Notes under the pieces: generated by a model
What the model was told of the DNA's origin: nothing
The model's database searches: none
The model's input: only the letters and a program-made list of their open reading frames with translations
Program-made: the position numbers and the translations under genes
Shown: piece after piece, positions 9,832 to 21,046 of the stretch
Layout: each line of letters opens with the position of its first letter
How positions within the stretch are numbered: position 1 is the stretch's first letter
DNA from: Mycobacterium lehmannii
GTDB lineage: Bacteria; Actinomycetota; Actinomycetes; Mycobacteriales; Mycobacteriaceae
NCBI RefSeq assembly: GCF_002245535.1
Contig: NZ_NKCN01000018.1
Location: 1 to 64,000, forward strand
Length of the DNA stretch: 64,000 nt
Direction: 5' to 3'

Positions 9832-10604
9832 TTTAGCAAGACTTTCCCCGCGATTGGTCGTGAAGTGCCCCGGACCGGAAGTCCGAAGCCGACGAGCGCG
9901 TCGAGCACGGCCTGCCCGCGCCGCATGCTCGTCCACTCGCTGGAGCCGGCGAGCAGCGGAACCTGCGTGGCGGCGCTGACGACCGCCCCGCCCACGACGT
10001 GCCACATCGAGGCGACCGACATCGCTCCGCCGCTGATCTCGACCAGCTTGGCGAACAGCGGCGCCAGCGCGCGGTGGCTGCGGTGCGCGACCCACGTCGT
10101 CAACGCCGCCTCGCTGGGCAGCGCCACGATGCCGTCGCGCGTCGAGCTTCCGGCGCGGTTGGACCTGTGGTCGAAGTACGGATCGTCGGGAAGGGCCCGC
10201 AGCGTCGGGTCGACGACGCCGACCCAATCGATCGCACCTTCGGAATCCACGTGCACCCACAGGTTCTCCAGGCCGGTGTCCCATGCGCGGCCTTCGAGTA
10301 CGACCAGCGGCACGACGCGGCCGACGACCACGTGGGCGAGGGTGGCCGCCAATTGGTGTGCCACGGCAGCGCGGCTGTCGGTCTCCTCGGCGGCCAGATC
10401 GAACATCGTCTGCAGGCGGTCTGTGCTCAGCGCGTCGGCCAGCGGCCACCACCGCCGCCGGGACAGGTCCCGCATGACCGCGACTCCGTAGACCCGCGGA
10501 CACTCGGGATAGAGCTCACGGAGTCGTCGACTCGACTCATGCAGCGGCAACGTCCTGTGGATCGCCATGCTCGCGATGAGTGGATCGTCGACCAATACCG
10601 TCAT
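9828..10604 (-). CDS. FhuF-like ferric-siderophore reductase / iron-uptake protein
   Basis: 258-residue cytoplasmic protein that I recognise only loosely as FhuF/IucA-IucC C-terminal-like (ferric-siderophore reduction or handling). Supporting segments are LAHVVVGRVVPLVVLEGRAWDTGLENLWVHVD and the C-terminal SVASMWHVVGGAVV. It lacks the C-terminal cysteine cluster that holds 2Fe-2S in E. coli FhuF; only one cysteine is seen. I chose ATG 10604 because GGGAGG lies 4-6 nt upstream; in-frame ATG 10616 and TTG 10622 are alternatives. An IdeR box at 10624-10642 sits about 20 nt upstream, so iron-repressed expression is likely, which supports an iron role. Confidence 0.65.
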   Translation of the reverse strand: MTVLVDDPLIASMAIHRTLPLHESSRRLRELYPECPRVYGVAVMRDLSRRRWWPLADALSTDRLQTMFDLAAEETDSRAAVAHQLAATLAHVVVGRVVPLVVLEGRAWDTGLENLWVHVDSEGAIDWVGVVDPTLRALPDDPYFDHRSNRAGSSTRDGIVALPSEAALTTWVAHRSHRALAPLFAKLVEISGGAMSVASMWHVVGGAVVSAATQVPLLAGSSEWTSMRRGQAVLDALVGFGLPVRGTSRPIAGKVLLN

Positions 10605-10623
10605 AGGGCCTCCCATATTCAAG

Positions 10624-10642
10624 TTAGGTAAGGCTTACTATA
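10624..10642 (-). promoter_or_regulatory. IdeR box upstream of the FhuF-like gene
   Basis: TTAGGTAAGGCTTACTATA matches 14 or more of 19 positions of the IdeR consensus TTAGGTTAGGCTAACCTAA, with an intact left half. Its position 20 nt before the start codon fits repression by iron-loaded IdeR. Confidence 0.8.
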
Positions 10643-10761
10643 GCTAGGCGCGTCATGACGACCAGGCCCTGTGACTGCTTTCACACCACCCTTCGAGTGG
10701 GGGGTGACCACGGGCGGAGGTTCGGGCCGGGCGTCGGTGGGCCCTTGTCCGCCAGGCGAAA

Positions 10762-10789
10762 TACGACGCACCGTAGTAAGACGTAGTAC
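10762..10789 (+). promoter_or_regulatory. BlaI operator region upstream of blaI
   Basis: TACGACGCACCGTAGTA (10762-10778) is a dyad with one mismatch (TACGACG/CGTAGTA), and GTAGTA recurs at 10773 and 10784. This resembles the TAC-GTA type operators bound by mycobacterial BlaI in its own promoter (family knowledge). It lies 35-60 nt upstream of the blaI start. Confidence 0.65.
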
Positions 10790-10823
10790 GCTGGATCAAT
10801 AGCCTCTAGGAGATGAACGGACC

Positions 10824-11240
10824 ATGGCGAAGTTGACGCGTCTGGGGGAACTGGAACGCGCGGTGATGGATCATTTGTGGTCCTCTCGCGAACCCCAAAC
10901 CGTGCGCCAAGTTCACGAGGCGCTCGCCGCCCAACGCGACTTGGCGTACACCACGATCATGACCGTGCTGCAGCGGCTGGCGAAGAAGAACCTCGTCGTG
11001 CAGCACCGCGATGACCGCGCCCACCGCTACGCACCGACCCACGGCCGCGACGAACTCGTCGCGGGCCTGATGGTCGACGCGCTCGACCAGGCCGCCGACT
11101 CGGGCAGCCGGGAAGCCGCGCTGGTGCATTTTGTCGAGCGCGTCGGCGCAGACGAAGCCGCGGCGTTGCGTCGCGCACTGACCGAACTGGAGAGCAAGGT
11201 TCGCGTTGCGCCGCCCGCTGGTAATTCGGGCACCGGCTGA
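10824..11240 (+). CDS. blaI: BlaI/MecI/CopY-family transcriptional repressor BlaI
   Basis: 138-residue winged-helix repressor. The N-terminal half has the BlaI fold signature LGELERAVMDHLWSS, TVRQVHEAL and LAYTTIMTVLQRLAKKNLV (recognition helix), followed by a dimerisation region. In mycobacteria BlaI represses the beta-lactamase gene and its own operon and is released when BlaR senses beta-lactam. ATG 10824 follows AGGAG by about 13 nt. blaR follows after 14 nt, so the two form the Rv1846c-Rv1845c type operon. No beta-lactamase gene is in the window. Confidence 0.95.
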   Translation: MAKLTRLGELERAVMDHLWSSREPQTVRQVHEALAAQRDLAYTTIMTVLQRLAKKNLVVQHRDDRAHRYAPTHGRDELVAGLMVDALDQAADSGSREAALVHFVERVGADEAAALRRALTELESKVRVAPPAGNSGTG

Positions 11241-11254
11241 GAGAGACTGACGGC

Positions 11255-12196
11255 GTGTCCGCGCTGGCCTTCACCGTCCTGGCGCTGGTCCTGTCGGGAC
11301 CGGTGCCCGCCGTCCTGGCGCGCGCGTCGTGGCCGTTCCGCGCACCGCGAGCGGCCATTGTGCTGTGGCAGGCGATCGCGCTGGCCGCCGTCCTGTCGGC
11401 CTTCTCAGCTGGAATCGCCATTGCGAGCAGGCTTTTCGCGCCGGGTCCCGACGGTCGGCCGACCGCCACCATCACCAGCGAGATCGCCGTCATGGGCTGG
11501 CCGGTGTGGATCGCCTACGTCGTGGTCTTCGCGCTGACGCTGGTGATCGGTGCGCGGCTTATCGCGGCGGTCTTGCAGGTGGCCATCGCGACGCGGCGCC
11601 GTCGCGCCCACCACCGGATGGTCGTCGACCTCGTGGGCAAGTCGCAGAAGTGGGCGCACGCCCACGCCGGTGACGGGTTGCGCATCCTGAACGTGGACCA
11701 GCCGCTGGCGTACTGCCTGCCGGGCGTGCGCAGCCGCGTCGTGGTCAGCGAGGGCACGCTGACGACGTTGGCGGACAACGAAGTTGCGGCGATCCTCACC
11801 CACGAACGCGCGCACCTGCGCGCCCGGCACGATCTCGTGCTGGAGATGTTCACCGCGGTGAACGCGGCGTTCCCGCGCTTCGTTCGCAGCGGAAGCGCGC
11901 TGCACGCGGTGAGACTGCTGGTCGAGATGCTGGCCGACGACGCGGCGGTGCGCATCGCCGGTCCCACTCCGCTGGCCCGCGCGCTCGTCGCGTGCGCGGC
12001 CGGTCGTACGCCGTCGGGTGCGCTGGCCGCGGGCGGACCCACCACCGTGCTACGGGTACGTCGGCTCGGAGGCCGGCCCAACAGCCGCGTGCTGGCCGCA
12101 GGCGCGTACACCGCCGCGGCCGCGGTGCTCGTGGTGCCCACCTTTGCGGTGGTGCTTCCGTGGCTGACCGAACTGCAGCGGCTGTTCACCGCTTAG
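11255..12196 (+). CDS. blaR: M56-family membrane metallopeptidase BlaR-like sensor
   Basis: 313-residue membrane protease with hydrophobic segments near residues 3-22, 33-60, 77-108 and at the C-terminus (AAAAVLVVPTFAVVLPWL). The zinc motif HERAH (HExxH) near residue 184 and downstream EMLADDAA (second glutamate ligand) identify the M56 family. It lacks the extracellular penicillin-binding domain of staphylococcal BlaR1, as do other mycobacterial homologues, so how beta-lactam is sensed is unclear. GTG start, 14 nt after blaI. Expected to trigger BlaI cleavage. Confidence 0.92.
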   Translation: MSALAFTVLALVLSGPVPAVLARASWPFRAPRAAIVLWQAIALAAVLSAFSAGIAIASRLFAPGPDGRPTATITSEIAVMGWPVWIAYVVVFALTLVIGARLIAAVLQVAIATRRRRAHHRMVVDLVGKSQKWAHAHAGDGLRILNVDQPLAYCLPGVRSRVVVSEGTLTTLADNEVAAILTHERAHLRARHDLVLEMFTAVNAAFPRFVRSGSALHAVRLLVEMLADDAAVRIAGPTPLARALVACAAGRTPSGALAAGGPTTVLRVRRLGGRPNSRVLAAGAYTAAAAVLVVPTFAVVLPWLTELQRLFTA

Positions 12197-12249
12197 GGAC
12201 AAGCCGCGCGAACGAGGCGTTCACAACAAAACAACGAAAGGCTGCCCGC

Positions 12250-13716
12250 ATGAGCTCTGACGCATCTGCTTCCGCGACCACCGGTACCGCTCAGATCGGG
12301 GTGACCGGGCTTGCCGTCATGGGATCCAACATCGCGCGCAACTTCGCCCGGCACGGGTACACCGTCGCGCTGCACAACCGCTCGATCGCCAAGACCGACG
12401 CGCTGCTCGACCAGCACGGCTCGGAAGGCAAGTTCGTGCGCAGCGAGACCATCGCCGAATTCCTCGACGCCCTGGAGAAGCCGCGACGGGTGCTGATCAT
12501 GGTCAAGGCCGGGGACCCCACCGACGCGGTGATCAACGAACTCGCCGACGCGATGGAGGAAGGCGACATCATCATCGACGGCGGCAACGCCCTCTACACC
12601 GACACGATCCGCCGCGAGAAGGCGATGCGCGAACGCGGGCTGCACTTCGTGGGCGCCGGCATCTCCGGCGGCGAGGAGGGTGCGCTGAACGGGCCGTCGA
12701 TCATGCCCGGCGGCCCGGCCGAGTCCTACAAATCGCTGGGTCCGCTGCTCGAGGAGATCTCGGCGCATGTCGACGGTGTCCCCTGCTGCACCCATATCGG
12801 CCCCGACGGCGCGGGCCACTTCGTGAAGATGGTGCACAACGGCATCGAGTACTCCGACATGCAGCTGATCGGCGAGGCCTACCAACTGCTGCGCGACGGG
12901 CTGGGCAAGTCGGCCGGCGAGATCGCCGACGTCTTCGACGAATGGAATTCCGGCGATCTGGACAGCTTTCTGGTCGAGATCACCGCCAAGGTGTTGCGCC
13001 AGACCGACGCCAAGACCGGTGAGCCGCTCGTCGACGTCATCCTCGACGAGGCCGAGCAGAAGGGCACCGGACGTTGGACGGTGAAATCGGCGCTCGACCT
13101 CGGCGTCCCAGTGACCGGTATCGCCGAGGCCGTGTTCGCGCGCGCTCTGTCGGGATCGGTGGCCCAGCGCAAGGCCACCACCGGCCTGGCCTCCGGCGAC
13201 CTCGGTGAAAAGCCCAGTGACGCCGAGAACTTCGTCGAGGACATCCGCCAAGCCCTGTACGCGTCGAAGATCATCGCCTACGCGCAGGGCTTCAACCAGA
13301 TCCAGGCCGGCAGCGCCGAATACGACTGGGGCATCACCCCCGGCGACATGGCCACCATCTGGCGCGGCGGCTGCATCATCCGGGCCAAGTTCCTCAACCG
13401 GATCAAAGAGGCCTTCGACGAGGACCCCGACCTGCCGACGCTGATCGTCGCGCCCTACTTCCGCAGCGCGATCGAGGCGGCGATCGACAGCTGGCGCCGC
13501 GTCGTCATCACCGCCACCGAGCTGGGCATCCCGATCCCCGGTTTCTCCTCGGCACTGTCCTACTACGACGGACTGCGCCAGGAGCGCCTGCCCGCTGCGC
13601 TCACCCAGGGCCTGCGGGACTATTTCGGCGCGCACACCTACGGCCGCATCGACACCGACCCCGCCAAGCGGTTCCACACGCTGTGGAGCGGGGACCTCAG
13701 CGAGGTCGAGGCCTAG
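12250..13716 (+). CDS. gnd: NADP-dependent 6-phosphogluconate dehydrogenase
   Basis: 488-residue cytoplasmic enzyme oxidatively decarboxylating 6-phosphogluconate to ribulose 5-phosphate (pentose phosphate pathway). Rossmann motif GVTGLAVMGSNIARN is near residues 15-30, NADP-binding region HNRSIAKTD follows, and the catalytic signature GISGGEEGALNGPSIMPGG with the lysine in GHFVKMVHNGIEY is intact. Length and C-terminus (SALSYYDGLRQERLPA, QGLRDYFGAHTY) are those of the long homodimeric form. Start ATG 12250 follows AAAGG; the open frame runs upstream into blaR in another frame and is not coding there. Confidence 0.97.
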   Translation: MSSDASASATTGTAQIGVTGLAVMGSNIARNFARHGYTVALHNRSIAKTDALLDQHGSEGKFVRSETIAEFLDALEKPRRVLIMVKAGDPTDAVINELADAMEEGDIIIDGGNALYTDTIRREKAMRERGLHFVGAGISGGEEGALNGPSIMPGGPAESYKSLGPLLEEISAHVDGVPCCTHIGPDGAGHFVKMVHNGIEYSDMQLIGEAYQLLRDGLGKSAGEIADVFDEWNSGDLDSFLVEITAKVLRQTDAKTGEPLVDVILDEAEQKGTGRWTVKSALDLGVPVTGIAEAVFARALSGSVAQRKATTGLASGDLGEKPSDAENFVEDIRQALYASKIIAYAQGFNQIQAGSAEYDWGITPGDMATIWRGGCIIRAKFLNRIKEAFDEDPDLPTLIVAPYFRSAIEAAIDSWRRVVITATELGIPIPGFSSALSYYDGLRQERLPAALTQGLRDYFGAHTYGRIDTDPAKRFHTLWSGDLSEVEA

Positions 13717-13756
13717 CGTTCTCTCGGCAGGGAACCGGGCGCCGTCGGGCCACTAG

Positions 13757-15205
<1,449 letters not shown>

Positions 15206-15401
15206 TCCCTCCCCCGCAAGATCACCCGTTACCATGGGTTTCCTTCAGTCCTCTACGCGAAAGGGATCCCGTGCCGCAGGCACCCGTCGAGGCCCGGGTT
15301 GCAGAGGGGGCCCACCGGGCCGAGCGGCCCGAGCCTCCCGACGCCGAGCCCTCCTCTAGACGGCCGGACAACAGGTCCGGCACCAGCGCGAGGACACCCC
15401 G
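15206..15401 (+). other. Non-coding leader between guaB1 and the first CNNM gene
   Basis: 196 nt with no convincing gene. It is GC-rich and contains short self-complementary pieces such as GTGCC-GCA-GGCAC around 15269-15281 and GGGCCCACCGGGCC around 15307-15320. I could not match it to a known magnesium or manganese riboswitch. It could be an untranslated leader of the downstream ion-transport-type genes. Confidence 0.35.
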
Positions 15402-16772
15402 ATGAGCATCGCCACGACGGTGCTGTCGCTGCTCGCAATCGTATTGCTGACGGCGGGCACCGCGGTTTTCGTCGCCGCCGAGTTCTCGCTGACCGCGCTC
15501 GAGCGCAGCACGGTGGACGCCAACGCACGCAGCGGGCACCGCCGCGACAAGATGGTCCGACGGGCGCACCGCACGCTGTCGTTCCAGCTGTCCGGGGCCC
15601 AGGTGGGCATCTCGATCACCACGCTCGCGACCGGCTACCTGGCCGAACCCGTTGTCGCGCGCTTGATCCACCCCGGCCTGGATGCGATCGGCATCCCCCC
15701 GGCCTACACCGGCGGGCTGGCGCTGGTGCTGGCGATCGCGATCGCCACCTCGATCTCGATGGTGTTCGGCGAGCTGGTGCCCAAGAACCTCGCAGTCGCC
15801 CGGCCCGTGCCGACGGCACGCTGGTCGGCCGGACCGCAGCTGCTGTTCTCCGCGCTGTTCACCCCGCTGATCCGGCTGACCAACGGGACCGCCAACATGA
15901 TCCTGCGTCGCCTCGGTATCGAACCCGCCGAGGAGCTGCGCTCGGCGCGATCCCCACAGGAACTGGTGTCGTTGGTGCGCAGCTCGGCTCGCAGTGGCGC
16001 ACTGGATCCCGTCACCGCGGTCCTGGTCGACCGATCCCTGCGGTTCGGCGATCGCTCCGCCGAGGAGCTCATGACCCCCCGACAGAAGATCGAGGCCCTC
16101 GACGCCGACGCGACCGTTGCCGAGCTGGTCACCGCCGCGATCAGGACCGGGTTCTCGCGGTTCCCGATCATCCGCGGAGACCTCGACGAGACGATCGGGA
16201 TCGCGCACGTCAAGCAGGTTTTCGAGGTGCCGATCGACCAACGCGCGACCACCCGGCTGGCCACGCTGGCGCTGCCGGTCGCCAAGGTGCCCTCGACTCT
16301 GGACGGCGACACGGTGATGACCCAGATCCGCGCCAACGGCCTGCAGACCGCGCTGGTGGTCGACGAGTACGGCGGGACGGCGGGCATGGTGACCGTGGAG
16401 GACCTGATCGAGGAGATCGTCGGCGACGTCCGCGACGAGCATGACGACGAGGCCCCCGATGTGGTGCCCGCGGGACGCGGCTGGCGAATATCGGGCCTCT
16501 TGCGCATCGACGAGGTCGCAAGCGCTACCGCGTTCCGCGCCCCTGAGGGCGACTACGAGACGATCGGCGGCCTGGTCCTCGAGAAGCTCGGGCACATCCC
16601 CGACGAAGGCGAGTCGGTCGAGCTTGAGGCGTTCGACCCGGACGGCCCGCTCGAGGATCCGAACCGCTGGCTGGCCACCGTGCTGCGGATGGACGGCCGC
16701 CGCATCGACCTGCTGGAGCTGACCGAACTGGGCCGCAGCGGCGAGGCCGACGGGAGGAGCGTCGATGGGTGA
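15402..16772 (+). CDS. CNNM/CorC-type membrane protein with CBS pair (HlyC/CorC family)
   Basis: 456 residues. N-terminal DUF21/CNNM transmembrane domain with about four hydrophobic segments (near 2-22, 65-85, 100-130, 135-155, including the [18 protein letters not shown] signature), a CBS pair near residues 210-345 ([37 protein letters not shown]), and a C-terminal CorC/HlyC transporter-associated domain. The family is linked to Mg/Co efflux; older annotations say hemolysin. It overlaps the next, homologous gene by 8 nt. The pair matches Rv1842c-Rv1841c. Confidence 0.92.
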   Translation: MSIATTVLSLLAIVLLTAGTAVFVAAEFSLTALERSTVDANARSGHRRDKMVRRAHRTLSFQLSGAQVGISITTLATGYLAEPVVARLIHPGLDAIGIPPAYTGGLALVLAIAIATSISMVFGELVPKNLAVARPVPTARWSAGPQLLFSALFTPLIRLTNGTANMILRRLGIEPAEELRSARSPQELVSLVRSSARSGALDPVTAVLVDRSLRFGDRSAEELMTPRQKIEALDADATVAELVTAAIRTGFSRFPIIRGDLDETIGIAHVKQVFEVPIDQRATTRLATLALPVAKVPSTLDGDTVMTQIRANGLQTALVVDEYGGTAGMVTVEDLIEEIVGDVRDEHDDEAPDVVPAGRGWRISGLLRIDEVASATAFRAPEGDYETIGGLVLEKLGHIPDEGESVELEAFDPDGPLEDPNRWLATVLRMDGRRIDLLELTELGRSGEADGRSVDG

Positions 16773-17817
16773 CCTCTTTGGCGTGCTGCTGACGGTGGTG
16801 CTGCTCGCCGTCAACGCGTTCTTCGTCGCCTCGGAGTTCGCGCTGATCTCCGCGCGGCGCGATCGCCTGGAGGCGTTGGCCGAACAAGGCAAGAAGAGCG
16901 CCGTCACCGTCATCCGCGCCGGTGAACACCTGTCGCTCATGCTCGCGGGCGCTCAGCTGGGCATCACGATCTGCTCGATCCTGCTCGGTCGCGTCGGCGA
17001 ACCCGCCGTCGCGCATCTGCTGGAGAAGCCGTTTGACGCCGTCGGTGTGCCCGATGCCGTGCTGCACTCGGTGTCCTTCGTCGTCGCTCTGGCCATCGTG
17101 GTCGTCCTGCACGTGCTGCTCGGCGAGATGGTGCCGAAGAACATCGCGATCGCGGGCCCGGAGTCGGCGGCCATGCTGCTGATACCGACGTATCTGGTGT
17201 ACATCCGCGTGGCACGCCCCTTGATCGCGTTCTACAACTGGTGCGCCAACGTGACCCTGCGGGTGTTCGGGGTGGAGCCCAAGGACGAACTCGACGTCAC
17301 GGTGTCCACAGTCGAGTTGTCGGAGATGATCGCCGAATCGCTGTCCGAGGGGCTGCTCGACCCCGAGGAACACAGCAGGCTCACCCGCGCCCTGCAGATC
17401 CGCGACCGCGCGGTCAAGGACGTCGCATTCCCGCTGCGCGACATTCGGACGGTGTCGGTGGCGCGCGAAGGGGCGGGGCCGACCGTCGGCGCCGTCGAAG
17501 AGGCGCTGGCCGAGACCGGTTACTCGCGCTTCCCGATCACCGACGCCTCCGGCACCTACCTGGGGTACCTGCACATCAAGGACGTGCTGGCGTTCGTCAA
17601 CGACCCCGACGCCGTGCTGGACCTGTCGATGGTGCGCCCGCTGCCGGTGGTTCCGTCGTCGCTGCCGTTGCCCGACGCGTTGTCGCGGCTACGGCGAACC
17701 AACAGCCACTTGGCGCTGGTGACCGCACCCGACGGCAGCGTGGAGGCGATGGTCGCGCTCGAGGATCTCGTCGAGGACCTGGTGGGCACCGTGCGCGACG
17801 GGACCCATCGTGTCTGA
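16765..17817 (+). CDS. CNNM/CorC-type membrane protein with CBS pair, shorter paralogue
   Basis: 350 residues, paralogue of the preceding gene. CNNM transmembrane domain with [24 protein letters not shown] and [15 protein letters not shown] signatures, then a CBS pair ending [20 protein letters not shown]. It stops after the CBS pair and lacks the CorC_HlyC domain present in its neighbour. The two overlap by 8 nt and probably assemble together; tandem pairs of this kind are conserved in mycobacteria. Its 3' end overlaps the next gene by 8 nt. Confidence 0.92.
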   Translation: MGDLFGVLLTVVLLAVNAFFVASEFALISARRDRLEALAEQGKKSAVTVIRAGEHLSLMLAGAQLGITICSILLGRVGEPAVAHLLEKPFDAVGVPDAVLHSVSFVVALAIVVVLHVLLGEMVPKNIAIAGPESAAMLLIPTYLVYIRVARPLIAFYNWCANVTLRVFGVEPKDELDVTVSTVELSEMIAESLSEGLLDPEEHSRLTRALQIRDRAVKDVAFPLRDIRTVSVAREGAGPTVGAVEEALAETGYSRFPITDASGTYLGYLHIKDVLAFVNDPDAVLDLSMVRPLPVVPSSLPLPDALSRLRRTNSHLALVTAPDGSVEAMVALEDLVEDLVGTVRDGTHRV

Positions 17818-18703
17818 CGTCGCAGTGTGCGCCGCTGCCGTGCTCGAGGAATCGGACTGGAGCACCCGCGAGCAGGCGCATCAGCGGCGCGCCGACGCGT
17901 TCTGCGCACCGCACCGTCGTCGGGCCCGTTGCGGCGAGAAGCACCCGGTCTGGGACTTTCTGTTCACCTACTACAGCCTGCGGCCCGCCAAGTTGCGGGT
18001 CTGGCACCCCGGCTTCGGCTTCGCTTTGGCCGGGGGCGCACAGCGCTTCCTGGGCCGGACGGGGTACGCGAGTGACCACCACGGTGTGACGGTGAGCCCG
18101 GAGTATCTGGCGGCGCGGATCGACACCGTGCGGTTCGTCGGCCGGCTGTTGCGGTCCACGGCGGCGCGCCCGGCCCGGCTGAACTGTTTCGGGCTGCACG
18201 AGTGGGCGATGGTCTACCGGTCGTCGACGGTGCGCCACGACCGGGTGCCGCTGCGGCTCGGCGCGGCCGGCACCGACGCGGTCGTCGAGTCGATGCCTCT
18301 GCGCTGCAGTCACTTCGACGCGTTCCGCTTTTTCACCGAACCGGCCGCCGGACGCAACGCCGAACAGCTGACCCGGCAGAGCCAGGTCGCCACCGAACAG
18401 CCTGGCTGTCTGCACGCCGCGATGGATCTGTACAAGTGGTCGTTCAAGCTCGGCCCGCTGGTCAACTCGGAGTTCGTGATGGACTGCCTCGAGCTGGCCG
18501 CCCAAGCCCGCGAACTCGACATGCGGGCCAGCCCCTATGATCTCCGCGAATACGGATTCGAGCCGATCGCGATCGAGACACCGGCCGGTCGAGCCGAATA
18601 CGTGCGGATCCAGCAGACCATTGCGGAGCGGGCCGCGCCGCTGCGGGACGACCTCGCCGATCGGTGCGAACGGCTTCTTACCGCAGCAGCCCGGGACGGC
18701 TGA
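17810..18703 (+). CDS. Conserved actinobacterial protein of unknown function
   Basis: 297-residue soluble protein. I recognise it as a family often labelled '3-methyladenine DNA glycosylase' in actinobacterial annotations, but I see no helix-hairpin-helix or other glycosylase motif, so that name is doubtful. Conserved-looking segments are GEKHPVWDFLFTYYSLRPAKLRVWHPGFG, LNCFGLHEWAMVYR, RCSHFDAFRFFTEPA and GCLHAAMDLYKWSFKLGP, rich in Trp, Tyr and His. No signal peptide or membrane segment. GTG start inside the end of the CNNM gene indicates translational coupling. No function proposed. Confidence 0.75.
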   Translation: MSDVAVCAAAVLEESDWSTREQAHQRRADAFCAPHRRRARCGEKHPVWDFLFTYYSLRPAKLRVWHPGFGFALAGGAQRFLGRTGYASDHHGVTVSPEYLAARIDTVRFVGRLLRSTAARPARLNCFGLHEWAMVYRSSTVRHDRVPLRLGAAGTDAVVESMPLRCSHFDAFRFFTEPAAGRNAEQLTRQSQVATEQPGCLHAAMDLYKWSFKLGPLVNSEFVMDCLELAAQARELDMRASPYDLREYGFEPIAIETPAGRAEYVRIQQTIAERAAPLRDDLADRCERLLTAAARDG

Positions 18704-18768
18704 CCAGCCGGCTGCGGATAAGCCGGGTTACCGCTGGGTAAGCTGGGACGACAGTTCGAGGAGGAATG

Positions 18769-21009
18769 ATGACCGATCGCGTGACGGTGGGAAACCTGCG
18801 CGTGGCCCGGGTGCTGTACGACTTCGTTAACAACGAGGCATTGCCCGGCACCGACATCGACCCCGACACCTTCTGGTCCGGCGTGGACAAGGTCGTCGCC
18901 GATCTGACGCCCAAGAACGAAGAACTGCTGGCCAGACGCGACGACCTGCAGGCCCGCATCGACAAGTGGCACCGGCAGCGGGTCATCGAACCGCTCGACC
19001 ATGACGCGTACAAGGCGTTCCTCACCGAGATCGGCTACCTGCTCCCCGAGCCCGACGACTTCACGATCACCACCGCGGGCGTCGACGACGAGATCACCAC
19101 GACCGCCGGACCTCAGCTGGTGGTGCCGATCCTCAACGCCCGGTTCGCGCTGAACGCCGCGAACGCCCGCTGGGGTTCGCTCTACGACGCGCTCTACGGC
19201 ACCGACGTGATCTCCGAGGACGACGGCGCCGAGAAGGGTTCCAGCTACAACAAGGTTCGCGGCGACAAGGTCATCGCCTACGCCCGCCGATTCCTCGACC
19301 GAGCTGCGCCGTTGGCCTCCGGCAACTGGAGCGAGGCCACCGGTCTGCGCATCGACGACGGCCAGCTGCTTGTCGACCTGGGCGACGACAACGCTTCGTC
19401 TGCTGACTCCTCGCGCGAGCGCTCGTCGGTCGGGCTTGCCGAGCCCGAGCAGTTCGTCGGTTACACCGGAGACCTCGGCTCGCCCCAGTGGTCGGTACTG
19501 TTGCGCAACAACGGATTACACGTCGAGATCCTCGTCGACCCGGAATCGCCCATCGGTTCGACCGACGCCGCGGGCATCAAGGACGTCGTCCTGGAATCCG
19601 CGGTCACCACGATCATGGACTTCGAGGATTCGGTCGCCGCCGTCGACGCCGAGGACAAGGTGCTCGGTTACCGGAACTGGCTGGGCCTCAACCGCGGTGA
19701 CCTCACCGAAGAGGTGAGCAAGGGCGGTAAGACCTTCACCCGCAAGCTCAACGAGGACCGCACCTACACCACCCCGGGCGGCGAGGGCGAGCTGACGCTG
19801 CCCGGACGCAGCCTGTTATTCGTGCGCAACGTCGGACACCTGATGACCAACGACGCGATCGTGAGAACCGACGGCAATGGCGAAGAAGTCGAAGTCTTCG
19901 AAGGCATCCAGGACGCGCTGTTCACCAGCCTGGTCGCGATCCACGGCCTGAAGTCCGGGGACGGCAACGGCCCGCTGGTCAACAGTCGCACCGGCTCGGT
20001 GTACATCGTCAAGCCCAAGATGCACGGCCCCGACGAGGTGGCCTACACCGTCGAGTTGTTCGGCCGCGTCGAGGATGTGCTCGGGTTGCCCGCCAACACC
20101 CTCAAGGTCGGCATCATGGACGAGGAGCGCCGCACCACCGTCAACCTGAAGGCCTGCATCAAGGCCGCCGCCGACCGGGTGGTGTTCATCAACACCGGCT
20201 TCCTCGACCGCACCGGCGACGAGATCCACACCTCGATGGAAGCCGGCCCGATGATCCGCAAGGGCGCGATGAAGAGCACCCAGTGGATCCAGGCCTACGA
20301 GGACCAGAACGTCGACATCGGGCTGGCGACCGGTTTCTCCGGCAAGGCCCAGATCGGCAAGGGCATGTGGGCGATGACCGACCTGATGGCCGACATGGTC
20401 GAGCAGAAGATCGGCCAGCCCAAGGCCGGCGCCACCACCGCGTGGGTGCCGTCGCCGACCGCGGCCACGCTGCACGCCATGCACTACCACGAGGTCGACG
20501 TTTACGCGGTGCACAAGGAGCTGGAAGGCGAGAAGCGCACCAGCGTCGAGCAGCTGCTGGCCGTGCCGCTGGCCAAGGAGCTCGCGTGGGCGCCCGAGGA
20601 GATCCGCGAAGAGGTCGACAACAACTGCCAGTCCATCCTCGGCTACGTGGTGCGCTGGATCGACGCGGGGGTCGGCTGCTCCAAGGTGCCCGACATCCAC
20701 AACGTCGCGCTGATGGAAGACCGTGCGACGCTGCGCATTTCGAGTCAGCTGCTGGCGAACTGGCTGCGCCACGGCGTCATCACGCCCGACGATGTGGTGG
20801 CCAGCCTCAAGCGGATGGCCGCAATCGTCGACAAGCAGAATGAGCAGGATCCCGAATTCAAGCCGATGGCAACGGATCCGGACCACAACATCGCATTCCA
20901 GGCCGCGCAGGAATTGATCCTCTCGGGCGCCGAACAACCCAACGGCTACACCGAGCCGATCCTGCATCGCCGCCGCCGCGAGTACAAGGCCGAACACGGC
21001 GGTGCGTGA
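18769..21009 (+). CDS. glcB: Malate synthase G
   Basis: 746-residue single-chain malate synthase of the glyoxylate shunt, condensing glyoxylate with acetyl-CoA. The [20 protein letters not shown] start, [43 protein letters not shown] (magnesium ligand Glu region) and [19 protein letters not shown] (catalytic Asp) match M. tuberculosis GlcB closely. A short hydrophilic insert [16 protein letters not shown] lies near residue 210. ATG 18769 is chosen over the adjacent 18766 because GAGGAGG then sits 4 nt upstream and the family begins MTDRV. Needed for growth on fatty acids and acetate. Confidence 0.97.
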   Translation: MTDRVTVGNLRVARVLYDFVNNEALPGTDIDPDTFWSGVDKVVADLTPKNEELLARRDDLQARIDKWHRQRVIEPLDHDAYKAFLTEIGYLLPEPDDFTITTAGVDDEITTTAGPQLVVPILNARFALNAANARWGSLYDALYGTDVISEDDGAEKGSSYNKVRGDKVIAYARRFLDRAAPLASGNWSEATGLRIDDGQLLVDLGDDNASSADSSRERSSVGLAEPEQFVGYTGDLGSPQWSVLLRNNGLHVEILVDPESPIGSTDAAGIKDVVLESAVTTIMDFEDSVAAVDAEDKVLGYRNWLGLNRGDLTEEVSKGGKTFTRKLNEDRTYTTPGGEGELTLPGRSLLFVRNVGHLMTNDAIVRTDGNGEEVEVFEGIQDALFTSLVAIHGLKSGDGNGPLVNSRTGSVYIVKPKMHGPDEVAYTVELFGRVEDVLGLPANTLKVGIMDEERRTTVNLKACIKAAADRVVFINTGFLDRTGDEIHTSMEAGPMIRKGAMKSTQWIQAYEDQNVDIGLATGFSGKAQIGKGMWAMTDLMADMVEQKIGQPKAGATTAWVPSPTAATLHAMHYHEVDVYAVHKELEGEKRTSVEQLLAVPLAKELAWAPEEIREEVDNNCQSILGYVVRWIDAGVGCSKVPDIHNVALMEDRATLRISSQLLANWLRHGVITPDDVVASLKRMAAIVDKQNEQDPEFKPMATDPDHNIAFQAAQELILSGAEQPNGYTEPILHRRRREYKAEHGGA

Positions 21010-21046
21010 TCCGGTGACCGGTCGGCGTCGCAAGTAGAGGGCGGAA

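Noticed and set aside
12193-13677. Minus-strand frame of 494 codons over gnd
   Set aside because: Shadow of gnd, whose dehydrogenase motifs are unambiguous.
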